From positions 33,257 to 97,256 of the forward strand of contig NZ_JADPRT010000025.1 in assembly GCF_015690355.1 (NCBI RefSeq): a DNA stretch of 64,000 nucleotides, in the 5' to 3' direction. Below, piece after piece: positions 11,504-19,915 of this stretch (positions are counted from its first letter, which is position 1; the number at the start of each line of letters is the position of its first letter). The notes beneath the pieces are model-generated. The model had not been told where the DNA came from. It did not search any database and saw nothing but the letters and a program-made list of their open reading frames with translations. This DNA is from Streptacidiphilus fuscans. Lineage in GTDB: Bacteria > Actinomycetota > Actinomycetes > Streptomycetales > Streptomycetaceae. The translations under genes and the position numbers were made by a program.

Positions 11504-12850
11504 CTACAGGCCGCCACCGCCGATGGCCGTCCCGATGGCCTTGTCCGCGGCCGACAGCGCCGAGGACGGGGAGGTCGAGCCGGACAGCGCCGCGTTGATG
11601 TTGCTGTAGACGCTCTGGCTGACCTGCGCGTACGCGGCCACGTCGGACGGGCGCGTCACCAGCTTGTTCTTGGCCGCGACCGGGAACGCCGGGTTGGCGG
11701 ACTGGACGCTCGGGTCGGCGAGGACGCTGGCGACCGTCGGGATCTCGCCGCCCTGGACCGCGATGATCTTCTGGGCGTCGGGGCTGGCCATCCACTTCAC
11801 GAACGCGATGTCCGCGGCCAGGTTCTTGCTGTGCGGGTTGACGTAGAGGTTCCAGCCGCCGGTGACCGAGTAGCCGGGACCGGTCTGGCCCGCGAAGGTC
11901 GGCAGGTTGGTGATGCCGACGTTGCCCGCGATCTTCGAGGAGGCCGGGCTGTTGGAGTCGGCGTACGCGTAGGTCCAGTTGCGCAGGAAGGCGTCCTGGC
12001 CGGAGGTGAACAGCTGCTCCGACTGCTGCTCCTGGAAGGTGGTGACCGCCGCCGGGGCGACGCCGCTGCTGATCAGGCCGCGCATGTAGTTCAGCGCCTT
12101 CAGCGAGGCGGCCGAGTTGATCTCCGACTTGGTGGCCCCGGAGTCGACGATCTGGCCGCCGGCGTCCGCGTCGAACTCGGTCCAGTCACAGGTCAGGCCC
12201 TCGTAGGAGGCGAACTGGGCGGCGAAGCCGTACTTGACCAGGCCCTGCTTCTGCAACTGGGCGGCCTCGGACTGCAGTTGCTCCCAGGTCGTCGGGACCG
12301 GCAGGTGCGCCTTGGCCAGCAGGTCCTTGCGGTAGAAGAGGAAGGAGTTGTCCGTGAAGAGCGGCACGGCCATCGTCTGGCCCTGGTACTTCAGGCCGTT
12401 GACCAGTCCGGGCGAGAAGGTCTGCCAGAAGCTGGACGGCAGGTAGCTGTCCAGCGGCAGGGCGAGCCCGGCCTTGCCGAACTGCGCGGGCCAGACCACG
12501 TCGCCGTTGTAGACGTCGAAGCTGGAGGAGCCGCCGGAGATCTGGGTCGTCAGCGTGGAGCGGTAGGCGTCGGTGTCGCTCGGGGCCTGCTCCAGGTTGA
12601 CCGTGATGCCCGGGTTGGCCTTCTCGAAGGCCGCGATCAGCGTCTTGCGGACGTCAGTCCCGGTCGGGCCGAACTGGTTGGCGAACCAGGTGATCGTGCC
12701 CTTCGCGGGACCCGACGCCGAGGGCAGCGCTCCCCCGGTCGAGCCGGAACCGCCGGAGCTGGAACTGCAGGCCGTGACCGCGAGCAGGAAAGCCGTCGCT
12801 CCCAGGGCCGTTGTCACGGTGCGTACTCGATTGCGGGAACTGCTGGACAT
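11504..12850 (-). CDS. Sugar-binding lipoprotein of the ABC importer
   Basis: 448 aa. A lipoprotein signal peptide is clear: positive N-terminus, hydrophobic core TALGATAFLLAV, lipobox VTAC with the acylated cysteine at residue 28, then a Ser/Gly linker. The mature part has the family 1 solute-binding pattern (TITWFANQF, LIAAFEKANPGITVNLEQ, FDVYNGDVVWPAQFGKAGLALPLD). It acts outside the membrane, delivering sugar to the two permeases downstream. First gene of the four-gene operon ending with the GH13 enzyme, so an alpha-glucoside ligand is likely. Confidence 0.92.
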   Translation of the reverse strand: MSSSSRNRVRTVTTALGATAFLLAVTACSSSSGGSGSTGGALPSASGPAKGTITWFANQFGPTGTDVRKTLIAAFEKANPGITVNLEQAPSDTDAYRSTLTTQISGGSSSFDVYNGDVVWPAQFGKAGLALPLDSYLPSSFWQTFSPGLVNGLKYQGQTMAVPLFTDNSFLFYRKDLLAKAHLPVPTTWEQLQSEAAQLQKQGLVKYGFAAQFASYEGLTCDWTEFDADAGGQIVDSGATKSEINSAASLKALNYMRGLISSGVAPAAVTTFQEQQSEQLFTSGQDAFLRNWTYAYADSNSPASSKIAGNVGITNLPTFAGQTGPGYSVTGGWNLYVNPHSKNLAADIAFVKWMASPDAQKIIAVQGGEIPTVASVLADPSVQSANPAFPVAAKNKLVTRPSDVAAYAQVSQSVYSNINAALSGSTSPSSALSAADKAIGTAIGGGGL

Positions 12851-12962
12851 GCGTGACGCTCCTCACGGTGGTGATCAGCATCGACACCCGAATGGATCCC
12901 GATTGCTGTACGTAGTCGGAGTTCTGACGAGTGATCGAACGGCCGGGTCTGGCAGGCAGGTG

Positions 12963-12991
12963 ACAATAGGGGAGCCGTGGAGTGAGGACAA
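12963..12991 (-). promoter_or_regulatory. Sigma-70-type promoter of the sugar ABC operon
   Basis: On the minus strand TTGTCC (12986-12991), 17 bases, then TATTGT (12963-12968), about 110 bp before the binding-protein start. Hexamers and spacing are good for a GC-rich genome. Confidence 0.6.
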
Positions 12992-13004
12992 GAAGTCCGG
13001 AAGG

Positions 13005-13025
13005 TCGGAATCGGTTCGGAATCGG
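13005..13025. promoter_or_regulatory. Direct repeat of TCGGAATCGG upstream of the sugar operon promoter
   Basis: Two identical 10-mers, TCGGAATCGG at 13005-13014 and 13016-13025, are separated by one base, an 11-bp period that puts both on one DNA face. They lie just upstream of the candidate -35. A ROK regulator gene ends immediately upstream, so this is a candidate binding site for it or for another regulator. Confidence 0.45.
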
Positions 13026-13060
13026 GGACAGGGTTAGGTGGATAGGTCGATGACGGATCA

Positions 13061-14290
13061 TCAGGACAGGGTCGCCTTGATGACCAGGCAGGCGGCGCCG
13101 CGCGCCCACAGGTCGTCGGTCACGGGGTCGACTTGGACGGTGCAGTCGCGGGCGGCGCTGGAGAACGCGTGCCGCTCCAGCGCGGCGGTCATCGCCGGTC
13201 CGAAGAGGTCGAATGCCGTCACGCCCTCCCCGACCAGGATCACCTTCTGCAGGCCGAGCAGGTTCAACAGCCCGGCCACTCCTCGGCCCAGCGCCTCGCC
13301 CGCGGCGGCGAACGCGTCCCGTGCGGCCTCCCCGGCCTCGGCCGAGCTGCCCGGTGGCTGCCTGGCGAGCGCCATCGCGGCGTCGATGTCGACGTAGCCC
13401 GGATCGCCCGTCGCGCCGCGCAGTCGGCGCAGCACCGCACCGGAGGAGGCCAGCGCCTCCAGGCAGCCGCGCGCGCCGCAGGTGCACTCCGGACCGGCCG
13501 GGTCGACCGGGAGGTGTCCGAACTCCCCTGCCATGCCGGTGAATCCGGTGTAGAGGGAGCCACCGAGCAGCAACCCGCACCCCACGCCGGAACCGACGGT
13601 GACCACGGCGAAGTTCTCGACGTCGCGACCCTCGCCGAACCACTGCTCGGCCACCACCAGCGCGTTGACGTCGTTGCCGACCGCGACCGGGAGCCCGGTC
13701 GCGTCCATCAGCGGACCGGCGACGTCCACGTCGTCCCACTCCATCAACGCGGAGCGGCGGCACACTCCGGTGCGCGGATCGACGTGTCCGCCCATGCCGA
13801 CGCCGACGCCCAGCAGCCGCTCGGCCGCGTCCGGCACCTCGCCGGTCAGCTCCACGACAAGGTCCGTGATGAGGTCAACTGCGGTCTGCAGTACGGCCTT
13901 CGGGCTCCTCTCGTCGAGGGGGCGCTCGGCGCGGGCGAGGACCTGGGCGGCCATGTCGGTGAGCACCGCCGCCACATGCGTCGGAGCGATCTTGATGCCC
14001 ACCGCGAGATGCCGCTCGGCGTTGACGTGCAGCAGCCGCTTGGGGCGACCGACCGCCGCCGTCTCGGGAGGGGTCTCGCGCAGGTAGCCCTCCTCGATCA
14101 GCGGAGCGAGCACCCGCGTCACCGTGGCGGCGGACAGGTTGAGTTGGGCGGCGAGCGCCGTCCGTGACATCGGACCGGCCGTCAGCACCCGGGCGAAGAC
14201 CTCGGCCCTGGTCGGAGTGTCCGTCAGTTCCGTGACCCGCACGCGCGGTGGGGGCGCGGGCCTGGCCGGCGGGCGCTGCACGAAGGTCAC
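13061..14290 (-). CDS. ROK-family transcriptional regulator of sugar uptake
   Basis: 409 aa. The GTG at 14290 has an AGAGGAGGGGAG Shine-Dalgarno and is preferred over a longer open frame. The N-terminal winged helix (about residues 25-75) reads TRAEVFARVLTAGPMSRTALAAQLNLS. The ROK fold follows, with VTVGSGVGCGLLLGG, EFGHLPVD and the zinc-binding CxCGxxGC motif (C269, C271, C276). NagC/XylR/MalR-like members bind a sugar or sugar phosphate and release operator DNA. The gene lies directly upstream of, and in the same direction as, the sugar ABC-GH13 operon, its probable target. Confidence 0.9.
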   Translation of the reverse strand: MTFVQRPPARPAPPPRVRVTELTDTPTRAEVFARVLTAGPMSRTALAAQLNLSAATVTRVLAPLIEEGYLRETPPETAAVGRPKRLLHVNAERHLAVGIKIAPTHVAAVLTDMAAQVLARAERPLDERSPKAVLQTAVDLITDLVVELTGEVPDAAERLLGVGVGMGGHVDPRTGVCRRSALMEWDDVDVAGPLMDATGLPVAVGNDVNALVVAEQWFGEGRDVENFAVVTVGSGVGCGLLLGGSLYTGFTGMAGEFGHLPVDPAGPECTCGARGCLEALASSGAVLRRLRGATGDPGYVDIDAAMALARQPPGSSAEAGEAARDAFAAAGEALGRGVAGLLNLLGLQKVILVGEGVTAFDLFGPAMTAALERHAFSSAARDCTVQVDPVTDDLWARGAACLVIKATLS

Positions 14291-14569
14291 GGCCGGACTC
14301 CCCTCCTCTGCTCCGGTGCGGCAGACAAGAACTATCCGCACCGACTTGCGTTTCGCTCGGGTGACGAGAGTGTGTCCGGTCATCTTTTCTTGCGTCAAGA
14401 AAGTTACTCGGGGCGTTATCCAGCCGATACCGATACCCCGTCCGCCCCGGCCGCCCGTCGCGCCGCCGCTCGCTGACGTGAAGGTCCGGAAAGCACTTCG
14501 GCCCCGGTGCATGCCTCCATCGAGCGGGGGTACCAATGCCGTACTGGTTTCGGGCTACGGGGGTGGCGG

Positions 14570-15733
14570 GTGTTCGGGGACAGCCGCGTGCGTCGGGGCG
14601 TACTGCTGATCTGCGCGGCAGTGGGCCTCTGCGTCGGCCTGTGTATCTGGTTCGCCCAGGGCCTGCCGGACTTCCGGCAGAACCTGCTGCTGAACCTGGC
14701 CCCCGAGCTGCTGACCACGATCGTGACGCTGCTGGTCATCCAGCCGATCCTGACCCGGCTGGAGGAGGAACGCGTCCGCGAGCACCTGCGGTTGGACTAC
14801 CCGTCGTTCTGCGACAAGGTGGCCCACACCCAGGACATCGTCTGCGTGCTGGACACCTTCTCGTACCTGCTCTCCGGCAACAACGCCGACCGGTTCGCCG
14901 ACGCCGCGTGCAGCGCGATCGGACGCGGCGCGACGGTCCGCGTCATGCTGCTGGATCCCGACTCGCTGGCCGCGCGGCAGCGTTCGCACGAGCTCAGCGC
15001 GGACGTGCGCCGCGAGATCATGCGGAACCTGCGCGACCTGCGGCAGCTGGAGGAGCGGCTGCCGGCCGAGCGCCGGGACCAGCTCCAGGTCCGCGTCTAC
15101 ACCAACGCGCCCTCCATCCAGCTGTACCGGTGCGGTGAGCGGATGATGGTGAGCTTCTACCCCGTGGACCGGCTCTCCGGCGAGGGACAGCAGCTGGAGG
15201 TGCGGATCACCACCCCGCTGGGCGCCTTCGTCTCCGAACGCTTCGCCGAGTTGTGGACCCGCTCCCGGCCGGTCGAGGAGGTCCTGACCAAGCAGGTGCG
15301 GTTCCTCGACAGCGACGGCGCGGGCGGCGACGGAGGCGCACGGGAGCCGCTGCGGCTGGAGTACGTCGACAGCGACGGCGACCTGATCCTCAGCGATCGG
15401 CGTCTGGTCGTGGAACTCGCCCGGCACCGCGACGGGCCGGTGCACGTCACGGTGGGCGACCGGCCGGAGCGGATCTTCCGGCTGGAGCTGGTCGATATTG
15501 CGGAGACCGACTCACTGGCCCGACTCCGCGCGGCCTTCGTCGACAAGTACGGTGACAAGTACGGCGAGGAGGCCGAGGTCTTCGTCCGGCTGGACGAGAT
15601 CCGCCCGAGCCGGTCTGAACCGGAGGTATCAGGGGTAACAGGAGTAACAGCGGTACCTGCAGGGGCAACGCAATCGAGCAGTGACAGAGGTTCAGTACGT
15701 GGCGGTGCAGAACGTGGCAGTGCAGAACGGTGA
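14570..15733 (+). CDS. Membrane-anchored PLD-like fold protein, probably non-catalytic
   Basis: 387 aa from the GTG at 14570, which has GGGGGTGG upstream; an in-frame GTG at 14507 would add 21 residues. Two transmembrane helices span about residues 11-28 and 37-58, followed by a cytoplasmic part. That part resembles actinomycete phospholipase D-like proteins: IGRGATVRVMLLDPDSLAARQ, then VRVYTNAPSIQLYRCGERMMVSFYP. The HxKx4D catalytic motif is absent, so it is probably a sensor or scaffold. The tail is Val/Gly/Thr repetitive. It overlaps the start of the radical SAM gene by 53 bp, indicating coupled expression. The fold call is inference from pattern only. Confidence 0.55.
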   Translation: MFGDSRVRRGVLLICAAVGLCVGLCIWFAQGLPDFRQNLLLNLAPELLTTIVTLLVIQPILTRLEEERVREHLRLDYPSFCDKVAHTQDIVCVLDTFSYLLSGNNADRFADAACSAIGRGATVRVMLLDPDSLAARQRSHELSADVRREIMRNLRDLRQLEERLPAERRDQLQVRVYTNAPSIQLYRCGERMMVSFYPVDRLSGEGQQLEVRITTPLGAFVSERFAELWTRSRPVEEVLTKQVRFLDSDGAGGDGGAREPLRLEYVDSDGDLILSDRRLVVELARHRDGPVHVTVGDRPERIFRLELVDIAETDSLARLRAAFVDKYGDKYGEEAEVFVRLDEIRPSRSEPEVSGVTGVTAVPAGATQSSSDRGSVRGGAERGSAER

Positions 15734-17012
15734 TCGTCCAGTCTTCCGGGCACTTGCCCTCCCCCACCTCGACGCGCTGCTCGCGCGCGCCGGGCTGGAC
15801 GACCAGGACCGGCTGCGCGCCCGGGCCGTGGCCGAGGTGCTGCCCTTCCGGACCAACTCCTACGTGGTCGACGAGCTGATCGACTGGCGGGCCGCCCCTG
15901 ACGACCCCATCTACCGTCTGGTCTTCCCGCAGCCGGACATGCTGCCGCGCGCCGACGTCGACCGCATCGCCACGATGCTGCGCGAGGGCGCGCCCGCCGA
16001 CCGGCTCCGCGCGGACGTGCACGAGCTGCGGCTGCGCCTCAACCCGCACCCCAGCGGCCAGCGCGACCTCAACACCCCGATGCTGGACGGCGTTCCGACC
16101 GAGGGCATGCAGCACAAGTACGCGGAGACGCTGCTCTTCTTCCCACGTCAGGGCCAGACCTGTCACGCCTACTGCTCGTACTGCTTCCGCTGGCCGCAGT
16201 TCGTGGGCGAGCCGGACCTGAAGATGGCCAGCGGCGACGCGGAGGCGCTGCGGTCGTACGTGGCCTCGCATCCGGAGCTCACCAGCGTCCTGATCACCGG
16301 CGGCGACCCGCTCATCATGAGCAGCTCGGTCCTGGCCCGCTACGTCGAGCCGCTGCTGGACATCCCGCACCTGGAGTCGGTCCGGATCGGCACCAAGGCG
16401 CTCTCGTACTGGCCGCACCGGGTGCTGACCGACCCGGACGCCGACGGCCTGCTGCGCCTGTTCGAGCGGGTGGTGCAGAGCGGGCGCAACCTGGCGCTGA
16501 TGGCCCACTACTCTCACCCGCGCGAGCTCGAGACCGCCGTGGCCGAGCAGGCGCTGCGGCGGGTGCAGTCCACCGGCGCGGTGGTGCGCTGCCAGGCCCC
16601 GCTGATCCGCGGCGTCAACGACCGGGCCGAGGACTGGGCCGTCATGTGGCGCAGGCTGGTCGCCCTCGGCGCCGTCCCGTACTACATGTTCGTCGAGCGG
16701 GACACCGGCCCGCAGGACTACTTCGCCGTGCCGCTCGGCCGCGCCTACGACCTCTTCCGCGAGGCGTACGCGCAGATCTCCGGGCTGGCCCGGACCGTGC
16801 GCGGGCCGATCATGTCGGCGACGCCGGGCAAGGTGCAGGTCGACGGGGTGGCCGACGTGGCCGGTCAGCGGGCATTCGTCCTCCACTACGTCCAGGCCCG
16901 CGACCCGGAGCTCGTCGGCCGCCCGTTCTTCGCGGCCTACGACCCGGACGCCCGCTGGCTCACCGACCTCAAGCCCCTCGACGGCGCGGGCGCTCTCCTC
17001 GGGCTGAGCTGA
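15681..17012 (+). CDS. KamA-type radical SAM enzyme (lysine 2,3-aminomutase-like)
   Basis: 443 aa. The iron-sulfur motif CHAYCSYCF (C161, C165, C168) is the Cx3Cx2C signature of radical SAM enzymes. The KamA subfamily is indicated by GQTCHAYCSYCFRWPQF, VLITGGDPLIMSS, RIGTKALSYWP and VRCQAPLIRGVND. A lysine at about K384 in SATPGKVQVDG sits where the aminomutase PLP-lysine lies. The enzyme would move an amino group between C2 and C3 of lysine or a related substrate. Start uncertain: the chosen GTG lies inside the upstream gene, and a tandem 15-bp repeat (VAVQN twice) adds two more GTGs. No second amino-acid pathway gene is adjacent. Confidence 0.85.
   Translation: MTEVQYVAVQNVAVQNGDRPVFRALALPHLDALLARAGLDDQDRLRARAVAEVLPFRTNSYVVDELIDWRAAPDDPIYRLVFPQPDMLPRADVDRIATMLREGAPADRLRADVHELRLRLNPHPSGQRDLNTPMLDGVPTEGMQHKYAETLLFFPRQGQTCHAYCSYCFRWPQFVGEPDLKMASGDAEALRSYVASHPELTSVLITGGDPLIMSSSVLARYVEPLLDIPHLESVRIGTKALSYWPHRVLTDPDADGLLRLFERVVQSGRNLALMAHYSHPRELETAVAEQALRRVQSTGAVVRCQAPLIRGVNDRAEDWAVMWRRLVALGAVPYYMFVERDTGPQDYFAVPLGRAYDLFREAYAQISGLARTVRGPIMSATPGKVQVDGVADVAGQRAFVLHYVQARDPELVGRPFFAAYDPDARWLTDLKPLDGAGALLGLS
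15699..15728. repeat. Tandem 15-bp repeat in the overlap of two genes
   Basis: GTGGCGGTGCAGAAC (15699-15713) and GTGGCAGTGCAGAAC (15714-15728) differ at one base. In one frame the repeat encodes VAVQN twice at the N-terminus of the KamA-like protein; in the other it forms the Gly/Ala/Glu-rich tail of the membrane protein. Each copy adds in-frame GTG codons, so the true start of the KamA gene is ambiguous. Confidence 0.8.
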
Positions 17013-17030
17013 CGCTCCGTCGTATTGTGG

Positions 17031-17705
17031 TCATGAGGCCAGGTCGGCCAGGGTGTTCCAGAACATGAGCTCGTAGCTCTGGAGCATCCGGCCGTACTCC
17101 AGCACGTCGCCGTCGGCACGCGCTTGGGTTTGGGCCTGACCCTGAGCGACCACGGCGAGCGCGCGGGCGTCGGCCTCCGGGTCGGGTGCGGCGAAGAAGT
17201 CGAAGAAGGCGCAAGCGCGGTCACCGAACCCGTACCGGTTGCGGAGCGCGTCCGCGACGGTGGCGCAGTAGCCGCCCCACGCGGCGAAGTTGGCGGTCAG
17301 CGCGAGGACCACCCCGGTCGGCTCGCCGTTGAGCGCGAGCCAGGCCAGATAGGCGGGGTACGCCTGGCACCCGGCCAGCGGCGGCTGGGCGCGCAGCCTC
17401 TCGTCGTCGGCCAGCCCGCACGCGGCGGCGAAGGGCGCCAGCAGCTCCAGCGCCTGGCTCTCGCCCGCGGCGAGCTCCGCGAAGTAGGCCCCACCCGGCG
17501 AGTCCGCGCACCTGGCCGCCAGCAGCAGGAAGCTGCGCCGGTCGCTGGCGATGATTCGCCGCTGCTGGGCGGCGAGCGCGGCCAGCACGTCCGGCGGCGC
17601 GCTGCCGTCCGCGATCCGCCCGATCAGCCGGTTCTCGTCGGCGCGCGGCGCCAGCTCCGCGCGTACACGGGCCAGCAGGTCCGCGGCGTCCTGTGCCGTC
17701 GTCAT
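17031..17705 (-). CDS. TenA-family / heme-oxygenase-fold protein
   Basis: 224 aa from the ATG at 17705 (MTTAQDAADLLARVRAELAP). All-helical composition and the blocks FLLLAARCADSPGGAYFAELAAGE, YPAYLAWLALNGEPTGVVLAL, NFAAWGGYCATVADALRNRYGF and FFDFFAAPDPEADARAL match actinomycete proteins named TenA-like. TenA proper (thiaminase II) salvages thiamine pyrimidine. The histidine ligands of heme-oxygenase-like diiron oxidases are not seen, so that alternative is less likely. It converges on the KamA-like gene with 18 bp between stops. Substrate unknown. Confidence 0.72.
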   Translation of the reverse strand: MTTAQDAADLLARVRAELAPRADENRLIGRIADGSAPPDVLAALAAQQRRIIASDRRSFLLLAARCADSPGGAYFAELAAGESQALELLAPFAAACGLADDERLRAQPPLAGCQAYPAYLAWLALNGEPTGVVLALTANFAAWGGYCATVADALRNRYGFGDRACAFFDFFAAPDPEADARALAVVAQGQAQTQARADGDVLEYGRMLQSYELMFWNTLADLAS

Positions 17706-17873
17706 GGCTGCACCACTCCCCCTCGGTTCCCCTCGATTCCTGTTGTATGTGTACGTATCACGCCGGACCGACAGCGCGCGGCGAGACGCGCGCACGGGGT
17801 GTGCCCGGGGGCGCGCCCGAGGGTGTGCCCTGGGCCGCATGCGCGGCAGTAGGCAGGCGGGTCAGGGCCGGCC

Positions 17874-18092
17874 TCACGGGGCGTCCTGACGTGGGGTTGG
17901 TAGGAGCAGGCGGCGGCGACGCGGGGCGACGGAGTGGGCGGCGACGAGCCGGTCCCACTCCGGATCCGGGCTTCCCGGCACCATGCGGCCGACCGCCGCC
18001 CAGGACGCGGCGATCGCGTTGAACAGGGGCGTGTCGCTCGACCGCGCGGCGCTGTTCGACGCACGCCGCGGAAACGGTTCCGCAGGAGTCAC
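17874..18092 (-). CDS. Small hypothetical protein
   Basis: 72 aa from a GTG at 18092. The middle (SDTPLFNAIAASWAAVGRMV, PDPEWDRLVAAHSVAP) has strong G/C at third codon positions and a plausible helical amino-acid make-up, unlike the competing frames. No Shine-Dalgarno and no recognised family. The flanks (17706-17873 and 18093-18221) show nothing else supportable. Confidence 0.35.
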   Translation of the reverse strand: MTPAEPFPRRASNSAARSSDTPLFNAIAASWAAVGRMVPGSPDPEWDRLVAAHSVAPRRRRLLLPTPRQDAP

Positions 18093-18221
18093 GTCCGGGT
18101 CAACGAACCGGGTCGCCCCGCGGCACGCCCGGTCAGCCGCGCGAGCGAGCGCGCCGCGCGCCAGCGGAGCGCGCCAGGCCCGCGTGCGCGCCCGGAGTCA
18201 GCCTCGAACTCGGCATCGGAG

Positions 18222-18908
18222 TCAGCCCTGCTGCTCGACGGCCTGCCGCACGTCCCGCGTCAACTTTCCGATGACGTCAGGGCCGGTCCCGAACACCATC
18301 TGCTGATGGTCGGGCTTCGGGTAGTACGAGACGCTGCCCATCGTGGTGGCCGTCATCCAGCTGCACAGCGTGCTCTCGGTCGCGAGATCGCCGTTCTGCA
18401 ACACCTCCGACGCGCAGCCCGCGGCACCACCGTGGGGTCCGGGGTCGACCGGCATCGAGTTCGTGGTGATCCGGTCCCCCGCGCCGTCCTCCGTGAACTT
18501 CGGCGCCACGTTGACCAGTGTCGTCAGCTTCGCCGGGTCGAACCCGGAGCCGTTGTAGCCCGCGACGATGACGTAGACGTCGTACTGCGGATCGTCGTAG
18601 ACCGCGACGAGGGGCGTCCCGCCGGTGACGCCGAGCGGTGCGGCGTCCTGCTGAAGGGTGGAGTTGATCTTCGCCATCGCATCGCTCGGGAGGGTCGTCT
18701 GCCGGAGGCCCACCACCGTGCTCGGCATCCGCAAGGTCCAGCCTGCCGAGCCGGTTGAACCGGTCGTGGTGCCGGCCGTGGTGGCCGCCACGCCGGCAGT
18801 TTTCGCCGTACCCGTCCGATTCACCGCTGGCGGCGACGCGCACGCACTCACAGCGAGCAGGAGCGCGCCCGCCGACATCCCTATGACCGTCTTCTTCGTC
18901 CGCAGCAT
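18222..18908 (-). CDS. Lipoprotein of unknown function
   Basis: 228 aa from the ATG at 18908. MLRTKKTVIGMSAGALLLAVSAC is a standard lipoprotein signal with lipidated Cys23. A Thr/Ala/Gly linker (about 25-55) leads to a globular domain with two further cysteines (GCASEV, TLCSWM). The repeated pattern of VVAVYDDPQYDVYVIVAGYNG-like strands suggests an alpha/beta extracytoplasmic domain also found as lone lipoproteins in actinomycetes. No function can be assigned. Confidence 0.75.
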   Translation of the reverse strand: MLRTKKTVIGMSAGALLLAVSACASPPAVNRTGTAKTAGVAATTAGTTTGSTGSAGWTLRMPSTVVGLRQTTLPSDAMAKINSTLQQDAAPLGVTGGTPLVAVYDDPQYDVYVIVAGYNGSGFDPAKLTTLVNVAPKFTEDGAGDRITTNSMPVDPGPHGGAAGCASEVLQNGDLATESTLCSWMTATTMGSVSYYPKPDHQQMVFGTGPDVIGKLTRDVRQAVEQQG

Positions 18909-19047
18909 GGGTTCACCCTGCCGTGCCAACGCGATTCCCTGTCGCGAGATTTGCTAACGGCCCCCATCAGCACTGCTAAGCCGGTTGTGCAGGCTCTAGG
19001 GTGGACGAACCGTCATGTACGCAGAGGTACGCGAGGGAGCCGCCGTC

Positions 19048-19635
19048 ATGGACCTGCACAATCCCGCGCCCGTCACCGTCGACCAGGTGGTGCAGGCCCT
19101 GTCCGTGCTGGGTCAGGAGGTCGTCGCGGACCCCGAGTACCGGCCCGACGGCCCGACCCGGGACGACCTGCCGGAGCTGCTCGGCGGCCTGCTCGGCCGG
19201 GTCGAGTTCGAGGTGGCCACGGCCGTCGACCCCAACGAGGATCCGCCGCACGCCATGTCCGAGCTCCAGGACGGCTGGCGCACCGAGAGCGAAAATCCCG
19301 ATGTCCACCGGGCAGTCCTGGTCAACCGCCTGCACCGGACGGCCTTCGACATCGGCGCCGCGCTGGGCGCGGACGACGCGACCTCGGACCAGGAGGTCGT
19401 CGGCGAGGTCGACGGCGACGAGGAGGACGAGGCGGTCGGCCCGCCCGGCGTGGCGGGCGCGGCGGTCTGCGCGCTCGCGGCGGCGGATCTGCTCGCGGCG
19501 CAGGCCGCGGTGGACGACGGCCGCGCCCGCACGGCCCATCACGCGCTGGACTCGGTCGAGGGCTTCCTCGCGCAGGCGCTGCTCACCGCACACTTGCTGC
19601 GGTTGCAGCTGAGGGCGGAGGAGGAAGAGGGGTAG
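19048..19635 (+). CDS. Hypothetical cytoplasmic protein
   Basis: 195 aa from the ATG at 19048, which has GAGGGAG about ten bases upstream; an ATG at 19015 is an alternative. A TAGGGT box (18997-19002) would place transcription near 19009. The protein is acidic (VDGDEEDEAVG near residue 130) and alanine-rich, with helices such as LPELLGGLLGRVEFEVATAV and AAVCALAAADLLAAQAAVDD. No signal peptide and no recognised domain. Confidence 0.65.
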   Translation: MDLHNPAPVTVDQVVQALSVLGQEVVADPEYRPDGPTRDDLPELLGGLLGRVEFEVATAVDPNEDPPHAMSELQDGWRTESENPDVHRAVLVNRLHRTAFDIGAALGADDATSDQEVVGEVDGDEEDEAVGPPGVAGAAVCALAAADLLAAQAAVDDGRARTAHHALDSVEGFLAQALLTAHLLRLQLRAEEEEG

Positions 19636-19652
19636 CACTCGCTCCCGCCGGT

Positions 19653-19809
19653 AGTTGCAACCACCCAGGGGCGCGGGGCTCTGCTGATGTGCGGCTCCGC
19701 CGCGTGGGCGCGACAAGCCACCCACGCAGGTAGAGCACCGAACGAGCAGGGCCATCCGCATGTCAGTGGTTTCTCGCGCCGTTCCCCGCGCCCCTGAGGA
19801 GCTGCAACT
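19653..19809. repeat. 157-bp inverted-repeat intergenic element (streptomycete GGGGCGCGGGG type)
   Basis: AGTTGCA plus, seven bases on, AGGGGCGCGGGG (19653-19678) recurs in inverse as CCCCGCGCCCCT plus, seven bases on, TGCAACT (19784-19809). Inside, GGCGCGACAAGCCAC has an inverted relative, GGCGCGAGAAACCAC. This layout, including the phrase around a GGGGCGCGGGG core, is that of a widespread streptomycete intergenic repeat (known from general knowledge of these genomes). It can form a large cruciform or RNA hairpin between the hypothetical gene and the cox operon. Confidence 0.7.
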
Positions 19810-19915
19810 GAACGCTGTCGGGCAGGGCTGCGGGCGGCGGCCTAGTGTAGAGATACCGCCGGATTTCTGCCGTTTCGGGCCCTGGGTCGCAGGACCCGAT
19901 CGCTCAGGAGGGCAG

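Noticed and set aside
14570..15733. Active phospholipase D
   Set aside because: The HxKx4D catalytic motif is absent.
17031..17705. Heme-oxygenase-like diiron oxidase
   Set aside because: Expected histidine ligands are not seen; TenA-like blocks fit better.
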